From: Algicola sagamiensis DSM 14643
GTDB taxonomy: Bacteria; Pseudomonadota; Gammaproteobacteria; Enterobacterales; Alteromonadaceae
DNA length: 64,000 nt
Assembly: GCF_000374485.1 (NCBI RefSeq)
Contig: NZ_KB894494.1
Location: forward strand, 62,001-126,000
Direction: 5' to 3'
This document shows positions 38,778 to 47,482 of this stretch, in pieces. The position numbers and the translations under genes are program-made. The notes under the pieces are model-generated. The model searched no databases. It was not told the origin of the DNA and was given only the letters and a program-made list of their open reading frames with translations. Position 1 is the first letter of the stretch. Every line of letters begins with the position of its first letter.

Positions 38778-39554
38778 CTATTCAGCTTCTTTTCTTGTGA
38801 ATACGTATTCAGTCTCTGTCGATAGCGCCGCATCATAACGATATCCACCAAGCTCAAACGCTGTCAGCCCTGATAACTCATTGACTTGGTTTTGAATAAT
38901 ATAACGAGCCATCATGCCACGTGCTTTTTTTGCGAAAAAGCTGATCACCTTATATTGACCGTTTTTCCAATCTTTAAAGACAGGGGTAATGATCGTACCT
39001 TGCAATTGCTTTTTCTTCACGGATTTAAAGTATTCGTTCGAGGCAAGGTTAATCAAAATATTATCACCCTGTGCCGCCATGGCTTGATTAACATGACCCG
39101 TGATTATTTCTCCCCAGAACGCATACAAATCCTTCCCATGTGGATTCTCCAACTTCGTCCCCATTTCTAATCGATATGGCTGCATCAGATCAAGCGGCTT
39201 TAATAAACCATAGAGGCCACTTAATATACGCAAATGTTTTTGTGCATATTGAAAATCTTGCTCACTGAAAGTTTCAGCATCTAACCCTGTATAGACATCC
39301 CCATTAAATGCAAGCACTGCCTGCTTTGCATTATCGAGGGAGAACTCAGGATGCCACTGGTGAAAGCGAACCGCATTCAAGCTCGCCAATTTATCACTGA
39401 TTTTCATCAGGCTACCTATCTCCTGAGGTGACAGTTCTCGACAAATTTCAATCAGTTTTTGTGCTTGTTCCAAGAGCTCTGGCTGTGTGAATGTTGTGGT
39501 TTTAGGGGAAGTTTCATAGTCAAGATTTTTTGCGGGAGATACGACGATTAGCAT
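38778..39554 (-). CDS. yaaA: Peroxide stress protein YaaA (DUF328)
   Basis: A 258-residue cytoplasmic protein that in E. coli limits free iron during hydrogen peroxide stress. It begins [15 protein letters not shown] and carries [50 protein letters not shown] and [16 protein letters not shown], all family hallmarks. The ATG at 39554 was chosen; an upstream in-frame start would add [16 protein letters not shown], absent from the family. Confidence 0.95.
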   Translation of the reverse strand: MLIVVSPAKNLDYETSPKTTTFTQPELLEQAQKLIEICRELSPQEIGSLMKISDKLASLNAVRFHQWHPEFSLDNAKQAVLAFNGDVYTGLDAETFSEQDFQYAQKHLRILSGLYGLLKPLDLMQPYRLEMGTKLENPHGKDLYAFWGEIITGHVNQAMAAQGDNILINLASNEYFKSVKKKQLQGTIITPVFKDWKNGQYKVISFFAKKARGMMARYIIQNQVNELSGLTAFELGGYRYDAALSTETEYVFTRKEAE

Positions 39555-39718
39555 GTGCGCCTCATTATTAGCGAAAGATTGAAGAATGCATGTGCAAATC
39601 ATATCTATTTACAACGAATGCATCAATGACATTGGCGAAACAAGGCGTGGACAGGCAGGAAAAATACAAGGTTATCTGCTAAAACTAACCTTATTCATTG
39701 ATGGTTGAAGAACACTCC

Positions 39719-40483
39719 ATGCGCTTGATTTTTTGCTCTCTCATTCTCATGACCTCATTGTTACAAGCCTCGGAGCTAAAGAAAGTCTCACTTGCTGTCG
39801 GTGAATGGCCGCCATTTATTGCATCCAAACCTTCCTTGCAAGGCATATGCGTCAATATCCTTTCGGAAGCATTTAAAACGCAGGGTATTGAAGTTATGTT
39901 CGAGTTTACATCTTGGAAAGAAGCGTTCGAGAATGCAAAAAATGCAAAAATCGATGGCACTCCACTTTGGTTTTACACCAAAGAAAGAGCAAAGCAATTC
40001 TACTACAGCGAGCCAATCATCACGCATAAGATTGTCTTTTTTCATTTAAAAGATCACGAAGAAGCACAGTGGACAACTTGGAAAGATCTTGCAAAGTATC
40101 GATTTGTAGGAACAGTTGGCTACCTGTTCAGTCCAAAAATCAGCCCTGCATTTGAAGATAAAACACTCACCTTACACCGGACCGTGAATGATGAAGTTGG
40201 TCTCCGTATGATCTTAAAGCGTAAGGCAGATTATACAATTAACGATATTGATGTTGGTTATTACCTCATTCGGACCTTACTCAAAGAAAAAGATGCAAGC
40301 GCATTCAGTCACACGAAAAAGCCAATTGACGATGAAGTGACATCACACTTTCTGGTCTCTAGAAAGCATGTTGAATCTCACTCACAACGTGTACTAAAAG
40401 CAATCAATGCCGGGTTAAAAGAAATTAAAAGTACTGGACGATATGATGAGCTCCTAAAGAAAAGCCGTTCACCAAAAATGTAA
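39719..40483 (+). CDS. Periplasmic solute-binding protein (SBP_bac_3 type)
   Basis: A 254-residue exported protein with a signal peptide (MRLIFCSLILMTSLLQASE). The mature part resembles the amino-acid-binding protein family: KKVSLAVGEWPPFI at the N-terminus, GICVNILSEAFKTQGIEVMF, and a C-terminal LKAINAGLKEIKSTGRYDELL. No ABC permease or ATPase gene is adjacent, so it may be an orphan binding protein of a type common in marine gammaproteobacteria. The ligand is unknown. GAAGAA serves as ribosome binding site. Confidence 0.83.
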   Translation: MRLIFCSLILMTSLLQASELKKVSLAVGEWPPFIASKPSLQGICVNILSEAFKTQGIEVMFEFTSWKEAFENAKNAKIDGTPLWFYTKERAKQFYYSEPIITHKIVFFHLKDHEEAQWTTWKDLAKYRFVGTVGYLFSPKISPAFEDKTLTLHRTVNDEVGLRMILKRKADYTINDIDVGYYLIRTLLKEKDASAFSHTKKPIDDEVTSHFLVSRKHVESHSQRVLKAINAGLKEIKSTGRYDELLKKSRSPKM

Positions 40484-40583
40484 CGAACGGCGCGACTTTA
40501 TCCACAGACATCTGATCTTACAGGGAAAAAGCATTCTATCTTACGTATGATGTTCCTCTAAATACAATACGAACAGATTATGG

Positions 40584-40613
40584 TTGTAATTTTCCTACAC
40601 AAAAAGCCATAAT
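40584..40613 (+). promoter_or_regulatory. Possible sigma-70 promoter of tal
   Basis: TTGTAA and CATAAT are 18 bp apart, about 50 bp before the tal start codon. Confidence 0.45.
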
Positions 40614-40663
40614 ATGGTGTTATTTTCAGGTTCAATTCGTTACAAAATTACACAGGTGAATGC

Positions 40664-41617
40664 ATGTCCAATCTTCTTGAGCAACTCAAACAAGTCACAA
40701 CCGTGGTTGCAGATACTGGTGAATTCAGTGCTATCGAAAAATTCAAACCCGTCGATGCAACAACAAACCCTTCATTGCTCCTCAAAGCTGTATCTGGCAA
40801 TGCATATGATGACTTAATTGAAGACGCGATCACCTGGGCAAAACAGCAGTCCAGCGATAAAAACACACAGATTGAAGATACATGTGACAAGCTAGCGGTC
40901 AGTATTGGTACTAAAATCGCAGGGATCATTCCTGGGCGGATCTCAACAGAAGTTGACGCAAGACTCTCTTTTGATACCGAAAAAACGCTCGCAAAAGCAC
41001 GTAAATTAATCGCTTTGTATGAAGCAAATGGTTTATCAAAGGATCGCGTCTTAATCAAGATCGCATCCACATGGGAAGGGATCAAAGCAGCTGAACAGCT
41101 AGAGAAAGAAGGTATCAATTGTAACCTGACCCTACTGTTTAATTTTGCACAAGCAAGAGCCTGTGCAGAAGCAGGTATCTTTTTGATTTCACCATTTGTT
41201 GGTCGCATTCTTGATTGGTACAAAGCGAATACCGAGAAAACTGAATATACGGCCGAAGAAGATCCTGGTGTGTTATCAGTTCGTGAGATTTATAAGTACT
41301 ATAAAACACACAACTACAAGACAGTAGTCATGGGAGCCAGCTTCCGTAATACAGGCGAAGTATTGGCATTGGCTGGCTGTGATCGCCTAACAATCAGTCC
41401 GAACCTTCTGGAAGAACTTGAAGGGATGGCAGGCGAGTTAGATGTCAAGCTAAAACCTGCCACTGAGACACAAGCACCAGGCGAGCGCCTCTCAGAATCT
41501 GAGTTTCGTTGGGCGCTCAACGAAGATCCAATGGCAACGGAAAAACTTGCACATGGGATCCGCAACTTTGCTATTGACCAAGTTAAACTGGAAAAACTCA
41601 TCGAAGCAAAATTATAA
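40664..41617 (+). CDS. tal: Transaldolase
   Basis: A pentose phosphate pathway enzyme of 317 residues, the TalA/TalB type. It starts [21 protein letters not shown] and has [12 protein letters not shown], the Schiff-base lysine in [32 protein letters not shown] and [13 protein letters not shown]. It is 28 bp upstream of pgi and probably co-transcribed, a sensible pairing at the junction of glycolysis and the pentose phosphate pathway. Confidence 0.97.
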   Translation: MSNLLEQLKQVTTVVADTGEFSAIEKFKPVDATTNPSLLLKAVSGNAYDDLIEDAITWAKQQSSDKNTQIEDTCDKLAVSIGTKIAGIIPGRISTEVDARLSFDTEKTLAKARKLIALYEANGLSKDRVLIKIASTWEGIKAAEQLEKEGINCNLTLLFNFAQARACAEAGIFLISPFVGRILDWYKANTEKTEYTAEEDPGVLSVREIYKYYKTHNYKTVVMGASFRNTGEVLALAGCDRLTISPNLLEELEGMAGELDVKLKPATETQAPGERLSESEFRWALNEDPMATEKLAHGIRNFAIDQVKLEKLIEAKL

Positions 41618-41645
41618 GCCGAGTATCGTAGCAGAAGGATGAGAC

Positions 41646-43289
41646 ATGACCATCGCTAACACACCTGTCTGGCAGGCATTAACAACCCATCGAGCATCGC
41701 TCGATGGGTTTCACCTGAAAAACGCTTTCCAAGATGACCCGAACCGCGCAGCAACCTATACTGCAACTGCCTGTGGCTTGACCGTCGACTATTCTAAAAA
41801 CCTGATCACTGATGAAACTTGGTCTTTACTGAAGCAATTGGCAAATCAGTGCAATCTGGTTGAAAAATGTCAAGCGATGTTTTCTGGTCAAAAGATAAAT
41901 ACCAGCGAAGATCGTGCAGTTTTGCACACTGCCTTAAGGGACTTTAGTCGACAACCAATTATTGTTGACGGCAAAAACATTGCAGAAGATGTTCAAGCTG
42001 TACAAGAAAAAATGAAACAGTTTGTCTCTCAAGTTCATGACGGTACTTGGCTTGGCTACCAAGGCCAGCCCATCAAAGATGTGCTCAGCATCGGAATTGG
42101 TGGCTCATTCCTTGGTCCTAAAATCATGAGTGAAGCGCTTTTGCCATACCGCGAAAATAAAGTGAAAGTTCACTATGTCGCAAATGTCGATGCCCACCAT
42201 ATTCGTGATGTGCTAGCAAAGCTTGACCCTGCGACGACTTTAGTAATTATGTCATCCAAGTCGTTCACGACACAGGAAACACTCAATAATACCTTGATTG
42301 CTAAACAGTGGCTGCTTGATGATGGCGCCACTCAATCTGACGTTGCAAAACACTTTGTCTGTGTTTCGTCCAATGTCGCAGCTGCATCTGAATTTGGAAT
42401 TGCTCCTGAGAATATTTTCCCAATGTGGGATTGGGTCGGTGGCCGATATTCATTGTGGTCTGCGATCGGGCTTCCGATTGCATTGGACTTGGGTTATGAA
42501 GGCTATGAAGCATTATTGCGTGGCGCTTATGATATGGACCGCCATTTTCAAGAAGCACCAATCTCCCAAAACTTACCGATGATCTTGGCATTGCTTGGTG
42601 TCTGGTATATCAATTTCTTTGATGCCGAATCCCATGTATTACTCCCTTATTATCATTACCTACGTGGACTTCCAGCCTATGTTCAACAATTGGACATGGA
42701 AAGTAATGGTAAACAGGCAACACTGGACAATGCTTACGTCGATTATGCGACAGGCCCAGTCATTTGGGGTGGTGAAGGAACCAATGGTCAACATGCTTTT
42801 CACCAGCTCATGCATCAAAGTCAGCGGATTATTCCTGCTGATTTCATTCTACCATTGGTTGCAGACCATCAATATTCAGAGCAACATGCAATGCTTGCAG
42901 CAAATTGCTTTGCACAAACACAAGCGTTAATGGTCGGAAAAACTGAGGAAGAAGCAAAAGCCGAATTGCAAGATAAGGGCTTCACCAAAGCCACTTTAGC
43001 TGCACTTTCTGTACAGAAGTTTATGCCAGGAAATAAACCGAGCAATACTATTCTGTTTGACAAATTAACCCCATACCAGTTGGGCACGATCATCGCTTTA
43101 TACGAACACAAAGTCTTTTGTCAGGGGGTGATCTGGGGCATTAATTCCTTTGATCAATGGGGTGTGGAGCTTGGAAAAGTGCTTGGTAATCAGATCCTGC
43201 CTCATTTGGGTAAGGAGGCATCACAAGCTAACTTTGATGCCTCAACAAACCAACTCATCCAAAGGTTCTTAACCGCTAATCGCACATAA
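41646..43289 (+). CDS. pgi: Glucose-6-phosphate isomerase
   Basis: Interconverts glucose 6-phosphate and fructose 6-phosphate. Its 547 residues match the E. coli length. Signature regions: SIGIGGSFLGPKIMSE, SSKSFTTQETL, DWVGGRYSLWSAIGLP, QLDMESNGKQ and NSFDQWGVELGK. AGAAGGATGAG precedes the ATG. Confidence 0.98.
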   Translation: MTIANTPVWQALTTHRASLDGFHLKNAFQDDPNRAATYTATACGLTVDYSKNLITDETWSLLKQLANQCNLVEKCQAMFSGQKINTSEDRAVLHTALRDFSRQPIIVDGKNIAEDVQAVQEKMKQFVSQVHDGTWLGYQGQPIKDVLSIGIGGSFLGPKIMSEALLPYRENKVKVHYVANVDAHHIRDVLAKLDPATTLVIMSSKSFTTQETLNNTLIAKQWLLDDGATQSDVAKHFVCVSSNVAAASEFGIAPENIFPMWDWVGGRYSLWSAIGLPIALDLGYEGYEALLRGAYDMDRHFQEAPISQNLPMILALLGVWYINFFDAESHVLLPYYHYLRGLPAYVQQLDMESNGKQATLDNAYVDYATGPVIWGGEGTNGQHAFHQLMHQSQRIIPADFILPLVADHQYSEQHAMLAANCFAQTQALMVGKTEEEAKAELQDKGFTKATLAALSVQKFMPGNKPSNTILFDKLTPYQLGTIIALYEHKVFCQGVIWGINSFDQWGVELGKVLGNQILPHLGKEASQANFDASTNQLIQRFLTANRT

Positions 43290-43298
43290 ATTAAGATG

Positions 43299-43328
43299 AG
43301 CCCTACAATTGGTGGGGCTAATTTTTTC
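43299..43328 (+). terminator. Intrinsic terminator of tal-pgi
   Basis: AGCCC / GGGCT stem extended by partial pairing across CTACAATTGGTG, followed by AATTTTTTC. Confidence 0.75.
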
Positions 43329-43489
43329 TAAAGCAATCCGTTTTTATCTCAACCCGTCTTTATCTCAAAACGCTTTTGTTATAGCTCCTTCATATTTGTT
43401 CAATGTCATACAAATTCAACAAAACCATTTTATTTTGTCATTTACTATGGTATAGCTAACTGGGCAGAAAAAAACCAAAGGAGGCAAAA

Positions 43490-43669
43490 ATGGAAATGCT
43501 AGACGAAGTTCTAAGCGTCATTGAGCGCTCTTCATCCAAAAAATCCCCCCCTGCAAAAAAGCGAAGATGGCGCGAAATCGAAGCGCTGAAAGAAAAACAC
43601 CGTCTTAAAAAAGAACTCCAAAGTATTGACTGCACGCTCGATCCGCAACTGGACGACCTCGACTTTTAA
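43490..43669 (+). CDS. DUF3545 family small protein
   Basis: A 59-residue gene with an excellent ribosome binding site (AAAGGAGG, 5 bases before ATG). The product has an N-terminal helix (MEMLDEVLSVIERSS), a basic middle with KKRRWREIEALKEKHRLKKEL and an acidic end (DPQLDDLDF). The RRWREIEALK core matches the DUF3545 family as I remember it from Shewanella, Vibrio and relatives; the function is unknown. The basic helix would suit nucleic-acid or ribosome contact, which is speculation. It has its own strong terminator. Confidence 0.85.
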   Translation: MEMLDEVLSVIERSSSKKSPPAKKRRWREIEALKEKHRLKKELQSIDCTLDPQLDDLDF

Positions 43670-43670
43670 A

Positions 43671-43701
43671 GAAAAAGCCCGCATTGATAGCGGGCTTTTT
43701 C
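43671..43701. terminator. Bidirectional terminator between the DUF3545 gene and ung
   Basis: A perfect 12-bp stem GAAAAAGCCCGC / GCGGGCTTTTTC with a 7-base loop, T-rich on both strands, between convergent genes. Confidence 0.93.
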
Positions 43702-43718
43702 TTTTATCTTATACACAT

Positions 43719-44378
43719 TTATACTTGCCAATTGACGGGTGATTTCCCTAATTGCTCAAGATATTGATTTGCTTTTGAGAAATGGCCACAACCTAAAAAT
43801 CCACGATGGGCAGAAAGCGGAGATGGATGCGGTGCACGAAGAATCAAATGTTTTTGCTGGTCGATATTTTTACACTTCTTCTGGGCATGCGCGCCCCAAA
43901 GGAGGAAAACAACCCCGCTTGTATACTGGTTCACTGCATCAATGACTCTATCAGTGAATTGCTCCCAACCAAGTTGACGGTGTGAATTGGCCTGCCCCGC
44001 TTCAACGGTCAGTACGGAGTTCAGCAACAATACTCCTTGCTCTGCCCACGAAGCCAAATAACCATGATTTGGAATTTGAAAACCAGGGATGTCTTGTGCC
44101 AGTTCTTTATAGATGTTCACTAAAGAAGGCGGTGTACGTACACCATGTTGTACAGAGAAACACAAACCATGCGCTTGATCTGGACCATGGTAAGGATCTT
44201 GCCCAAGAATAACGACCTTCACCGACTCAAGTGGTGTCATACTAAATGCATTAAAAACGTCTTCCTTCGGCGGATAGACCGTGATGCCCTGTTGGCGCCT
44301 CTGCTCGACGTAATTCAGCGTCTCCATAAAGTAGGGTTGTTGTTTTTCGATGCCAATCACATCGCGCCAGGTCAGCAT
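43719..44378 (-). CDS. ung: Uracil-DNA glycosylase
   Basis: Removes uracil from DNA. At 219 residues it is a normal family-1 UNG: the water-activating loop [22 protein letters not shown], the [10 protein letters not shown] strand, [10 protein letters not shown], and the minor-groove intercalation loop [19 protein letters not shown]. It is a single gene. Confidence 0.97.
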   Translation of the reverse strand: MLTWRDVIGIEKQQPYFMETLNYVEQRRQQGITVYPPKEDVFNAFSMTPLESVKVVILGQDPYHGPDQAHGLCFSVQHGVRTPPSLVNIYKELAQDIPGFQIPNHGYLASWAEQGVLLLNSVLTVEAGQANSHRQLGWEQFTDRVIDAVNQYTSGVVFLLWGAHAQKKCKNIDQQKHLILRAPHPSPLSAHRGFLGCGHFSKANQYLEQLGKSPVNWQV

Positions 44379-44598
44379 AAGTGTTTCTCACTATTTTAAA
44401 TTCACTGCGCGTATTATATCGATCATAAGACGATCCTTGAACCAGGATTGAATAATTGCGATCAAGATCAAACAAAACCAATATCTTGGTATGAATAACT
44501 CGGGATAAATACGCTTTTTGACTGGTTGTTTCCAAATCAGAAAAATCATCTAATACAGCCGCCGTATCCTATCCGATAATTCCTTGGAGTATATAAAC

Positions 44599-45168
44599 AT
44601 GTTAAGAACCACGATCCTTTCTCTTGCTGCCCTTGCCACTAGCTTTGTCGTCAACGCCAACGAAAATCCATATTTACAGCATTGCCTGATGGATGCACCA
44701 AGCACAATGACCTCTTGGAAAGTCAATCCACTCAACGTCATGAACTCACTTGCTCATGCAGATTTGGCTGTTGTTGGTACGGTCACATCAGTTGAAAAGA
44801 TCAAAGAAGAATTCTATGTCACTGGTGAATACATCAAGGAAGAAAAAGTGAGTGTCTTAGTAACCAATGCAATCTATGACAGTAATCAATGGTTCCAAAC
44901 ATACGGCGGAAAAACAACTGACACAATAGAGCTGACGCTAAGAACACAATTTGGTGGTGACGTTTCCATCGGGCAATATCCGATGGAAAAAGGAAAAAGC
45001 TACATCCTGCATACGAAAATCCATGAGCAAACAGGAACGAATCAGTTTAAAGCAACGGTTTATCCATGTGGGCCAACAACTTCTCTAGCAGAAGACCGTG
45101 CGCATGAGCATGTCGATATTCTAGATAGTCTCATCAGCGGTGTACTTGTTGTTGAACCACCAATGTAA
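44599..45168 (+). CDS. Secreted protein, possible NTR/TIMP-like fold
   Basis: A 189-residue exported protein. The signal peptide is MLRTTILSLAALATSFVVNA, and TTGGAG stands 9 bases before the ATG. The mature protein has two cysteines, one near the start (PYLQHCLMD) and one near the end (YPCGPT). Between them runs a beta pattern, HADLAVVGTVTSVEKI ... KVSVLVTNAIYD ... MEKGKSYILHTKI, that recalls netrin/TIMP-like OB-fold domains. That resemblance is an impression from pattern, not a search. It stands alone, convergent with thrC. Confidence 0.65.
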   Translation: MLRTTILSLAALATSFVVNANENPYLQHCLMDAPSTMTSWKVNPLNVMNSLAHADLAVVGTVTSVEKIKEEFYVTGEYIKEEKVSVLVTNAIYDSNQWFQTYGGKTTDTIELTLRTQFGGDVSIGQYPMEKGKSYILHTKIHEQTGTNQFKATVYPCGPTTSLAEDRAHEHVDILDSLISGVLVVEPPM

Positions 45169-45190
45169 TTTGGCTTATTCAAGCTTATCA

Positions 45191-45210
45191 GGAAGCGCGA
45201 TTGCGCTTCC
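45191..45210. other. Hairpin between convergent genes
   Basis: A perfect 8-bp stem GGAAGCGC / GCGCTTCC with loop GATT lies between the secreted-protein gene and thrC. There is no T run on either side; a terminator function is possible but weak. Confidence 0.45.
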
Positions 45211-45235
45211 TCTAGTGAGAGACTGAGGCCTTCAA

Positions 45236-46504
45236 TTACAGTAAAAAATCACGCAACGCAGCAAAGTCAGCTGGCATCTTGCTGGAAAGCAGTTCCTTTT
45301 CCCCGTAGTATTTCAATGTTTCAGGTAAAGGAAAGTCTTCACCCAAAATCCCTTTAACGGCTTCATAAAACTTCCCTGGATGTGCAGTCCCTAAGAAAAC
45401 ACCGACTTCATCATCACTCAATGACTCTTCCAGTGCCTGATAAGCCACTGCGGCATGTGGCTCAGACAGATAGCCTCTTTCCTTTAATGCTTTAACACTT
45501 GCTTCCGTTTGCGCTTCGGAAATCGACATGGATGAAAGTAATGCTTCCATATTCTGTGTTTTCAACAAATTCTCAACGCGCGGCCAGTTATTCGGGGCAG
45601 CAACATCCATCGCATTCGATAATGTCGCTTTCGTCGGTACTGGAGACCATTCACCACTCGACAAATAGCGTGGTACGGTATCATTGGCATTCGTTGCAGC
45701 GATAAAGCGTTTTACCGGGAGACCCAAACGCTTCGCAATCAGACCCGCCGTTAAGTTTCCAAAGTTACCACTTGGTACTGAAACAACTGATTTTTCTCGC
45801 TGCTCTTTCGGTAGCTGAGCAATCGCCTCAAAGTAATAACATACTTGGGCAAGCAGTCGGCTGATATTGATAGAGTTCGCGGAGTTTAAACCTATCGCAT
45901 CAACAAGTTCTTGATCATCAAATGATTGTTTCACCAATGATTGGCAAGCATCAAAATCTCCGTCAATTGCAATTGTGCGAATATTCTTGCCTAGCGTGCA
46001 GAACAGCTTTTCCTGCAGTGGACTGATCTTGCCTTCTGGGTAAAGGATCACCACTTCAACCCCTGGCAGATCATAAAAAGCATGCGCAACTGCTGCACCT
46101 GTATCACCGGATGTAGCGGTTAAGATCGTGACTTTCTTGTCCGATTTCGCAGCAAGTAGGCTCTGGGCCATAAAGCGACCACCGAAGTCCTTAAAGGCAA
46201 GTGTCGGCCCGTGGAATAACTCGAGGCAATAATGTTTTTCATCCACTTGATGGAGTGGTGCTGGAAAAGTAAAAGCCGTTTCTACAGCCTGATGGAGTTG
46301 TGCTTTTGGCCATTCATCGCCAATCAAGCGCTCAAGAATAAGCTGGCTTCGAGCAACAAAGGGCATATCAAGCAGCGCATCCATATCTTCAAATGTTTCC
46401 CAGCTCTCAGGAAAATAAAGCCCTTGATTGTTACCAAGACCTTTGAGTACAGCTTGTTGGAAGCTCACCACATCTGCCGCATCTTTTAAATTCACTAATT
46501 TCAT
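45236..46504 (-). CDS. thrC: Threonine synthase
   Basis: A PLP enzyme making threonine from phosphohomoserine, 422 residues. The PLP lysine is in HGPTLAFKDFGGRFM near residue 105, with TATSGDTGAAVAHAF, VVSVPSGNFGNLTAGL and FLGTAHPGKF. It begins MKLVNLKDAADVVSF like E. coli ThrC. It directly abuts thrB and is the last gene of thrABC. Confidence 0.97.
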   Translation of the reverse strand: MKLVNLKDAADVVSFQQAVLKGLGNNQGLYFPESWETFEDMDALLDMPFVARSQLILERLIGDEWPKAQLHQAVETAFTFPAPLHQVDEKHYCLELFHGPTLAFKDFGGRFMAQSLLAAKSDKKVTILTATSGDTGAAVAHAFYDLPGVEVVILYPEGKISPLQEKLFCTLGKNIRTIAIDGDFDACQSLVKQSFDDQELVDAIGLNSANSINISRLLAQVCYYFEAIAQLPKEQREKSVVSVPSGNFGNLTAGLIAKRLGLPVKRFIAATNANDTVPRYLSSGEWSPVPTKATLSNAMDVAAPNNWPRVENLLKTQNMEALLSSMSISEAQTEASVKALKERGYLSEPHAAVAYQALEESLSDDEVGVFLGTAHPGKFYEAVKGILGEDFPLPETLKYYGEKELLSSKMPADFAALRDFLL

Positions 46505-47479
46505 TTATTCTTCCTCGTACCAGTTCTTGGCGCCTTTTTCAGCAGCGCGACAAATGTGCACAAATCCTTCGTCGGATTGTAGATAATTTTCTTTGAGCCA
46601 AGTAACACACTGTTCAGCTCTTTCTTTTTCTCGGCAGACAGCAAATAATGTTGGTCCAGCACCAGAGATGCCGACCACGGTTTCCCCTTCTTGAGTTAAC
46701 GCTTTTTTCGCCTCAGCAAAGCCTTGAATGAGTGCCGCTCGGTGTGGTTCTGCAACGACATCTTTAAGCATGTCCAGAGCACTCTGTGCATTTTGTTGAT
46801 AACTGCTTGATACAAAACCTGAAAGATACTGAGCAAACAGAATACTTTCTTGAAGTGACAATTCTTTTGGAAGCACTGCTCGAGAAGCAGCAGTGTTGAG
46901 TTTAAATCCAGGGAATGCCATCACCCAGTACCAATCCGTGAACGCAGGCACTTGCTGGAAAGGTTGCTGCTGGCTTGGGACCATCAACTGCATGCCACCA
47001 AAATAACATGGTGCAATATTGTCAAAATGCATGGCACCACTGATCCCACCTTCAAGCTGCGCCATGACTTTCATCAGTGCCAAATCATCCAAGTGATCAT
47101 CCATAAACTGATTCATTGCTGTCAAAGCGGCAACGACCGAGCAAGCACTGGAACCAAGACCACTACCGACAGGTAAGTATTTCTCTAGTTCAATACGTAA
47201 AGTTGGCTTCTCCAGCGCTTGACAATCTGGATGGGCAAAATAAGCTTCAACAGCTTTCATGACCAAATTGTCTTCATCTTCAGGTAAATGGTGTACAAAG
47301 GGGCCTGAGCAAATCAGTGAATCCTTTTTACCTGCGTGGCAACTAATCGTGATCCGATCTCCCAAATACACATCTTCAAGCGGGGCCAAAGCCAGCCCCA
47401 GAGAATCAAACCCAACGCCAACATTCCCAATGGAAGCCGGCGCAAAAACACGAACAGGTTGTTGATTAGAATACGACAC
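46505..47479 (-). CDS. thrB: Homoserine kinase
   Basis: A GHMP kinase of 324 residues. The N-terminal RVFAPASIGNVGVGFDSLG and the phosphate loop LPVGSGLGSSACSVVAA are clear, as is the C-terminal GISGAGPTLFAVC. It starts 3 bp after thrA. Phosphorylates homoserine for ThrC. Confidence 0.97.
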   Translation of the reverse strand: MSYSNQQPVRVFAPASIGNVGVGFDSLGLALAPLEDVYLGDRITISCHAGKKDSLICSGPFVHHLPEDEDNLVMKAVEAYFAHPDCQALEKPTLRIELEKYLPVGSGLGSSACSVVAALTAMNQFMDDHLDDLALMKVMAQLEGGISGAMHFDNIAPCYFGGMQLMVPSQQQPFQQVPAFTDWYWVMAFPGFKLNTAASRAVLPKELSLQESILFAQYLSGFVSSSYQQNAQSALDMLKDVVAEPHRAALIQGFAEAKKALTQEGETVVGISGAGPTLFAVCREKERAEQCVTWLKENYLQSDEGFVHICRAAEKGAKNWYEEE

Positions 47480-47482
47480 GCT

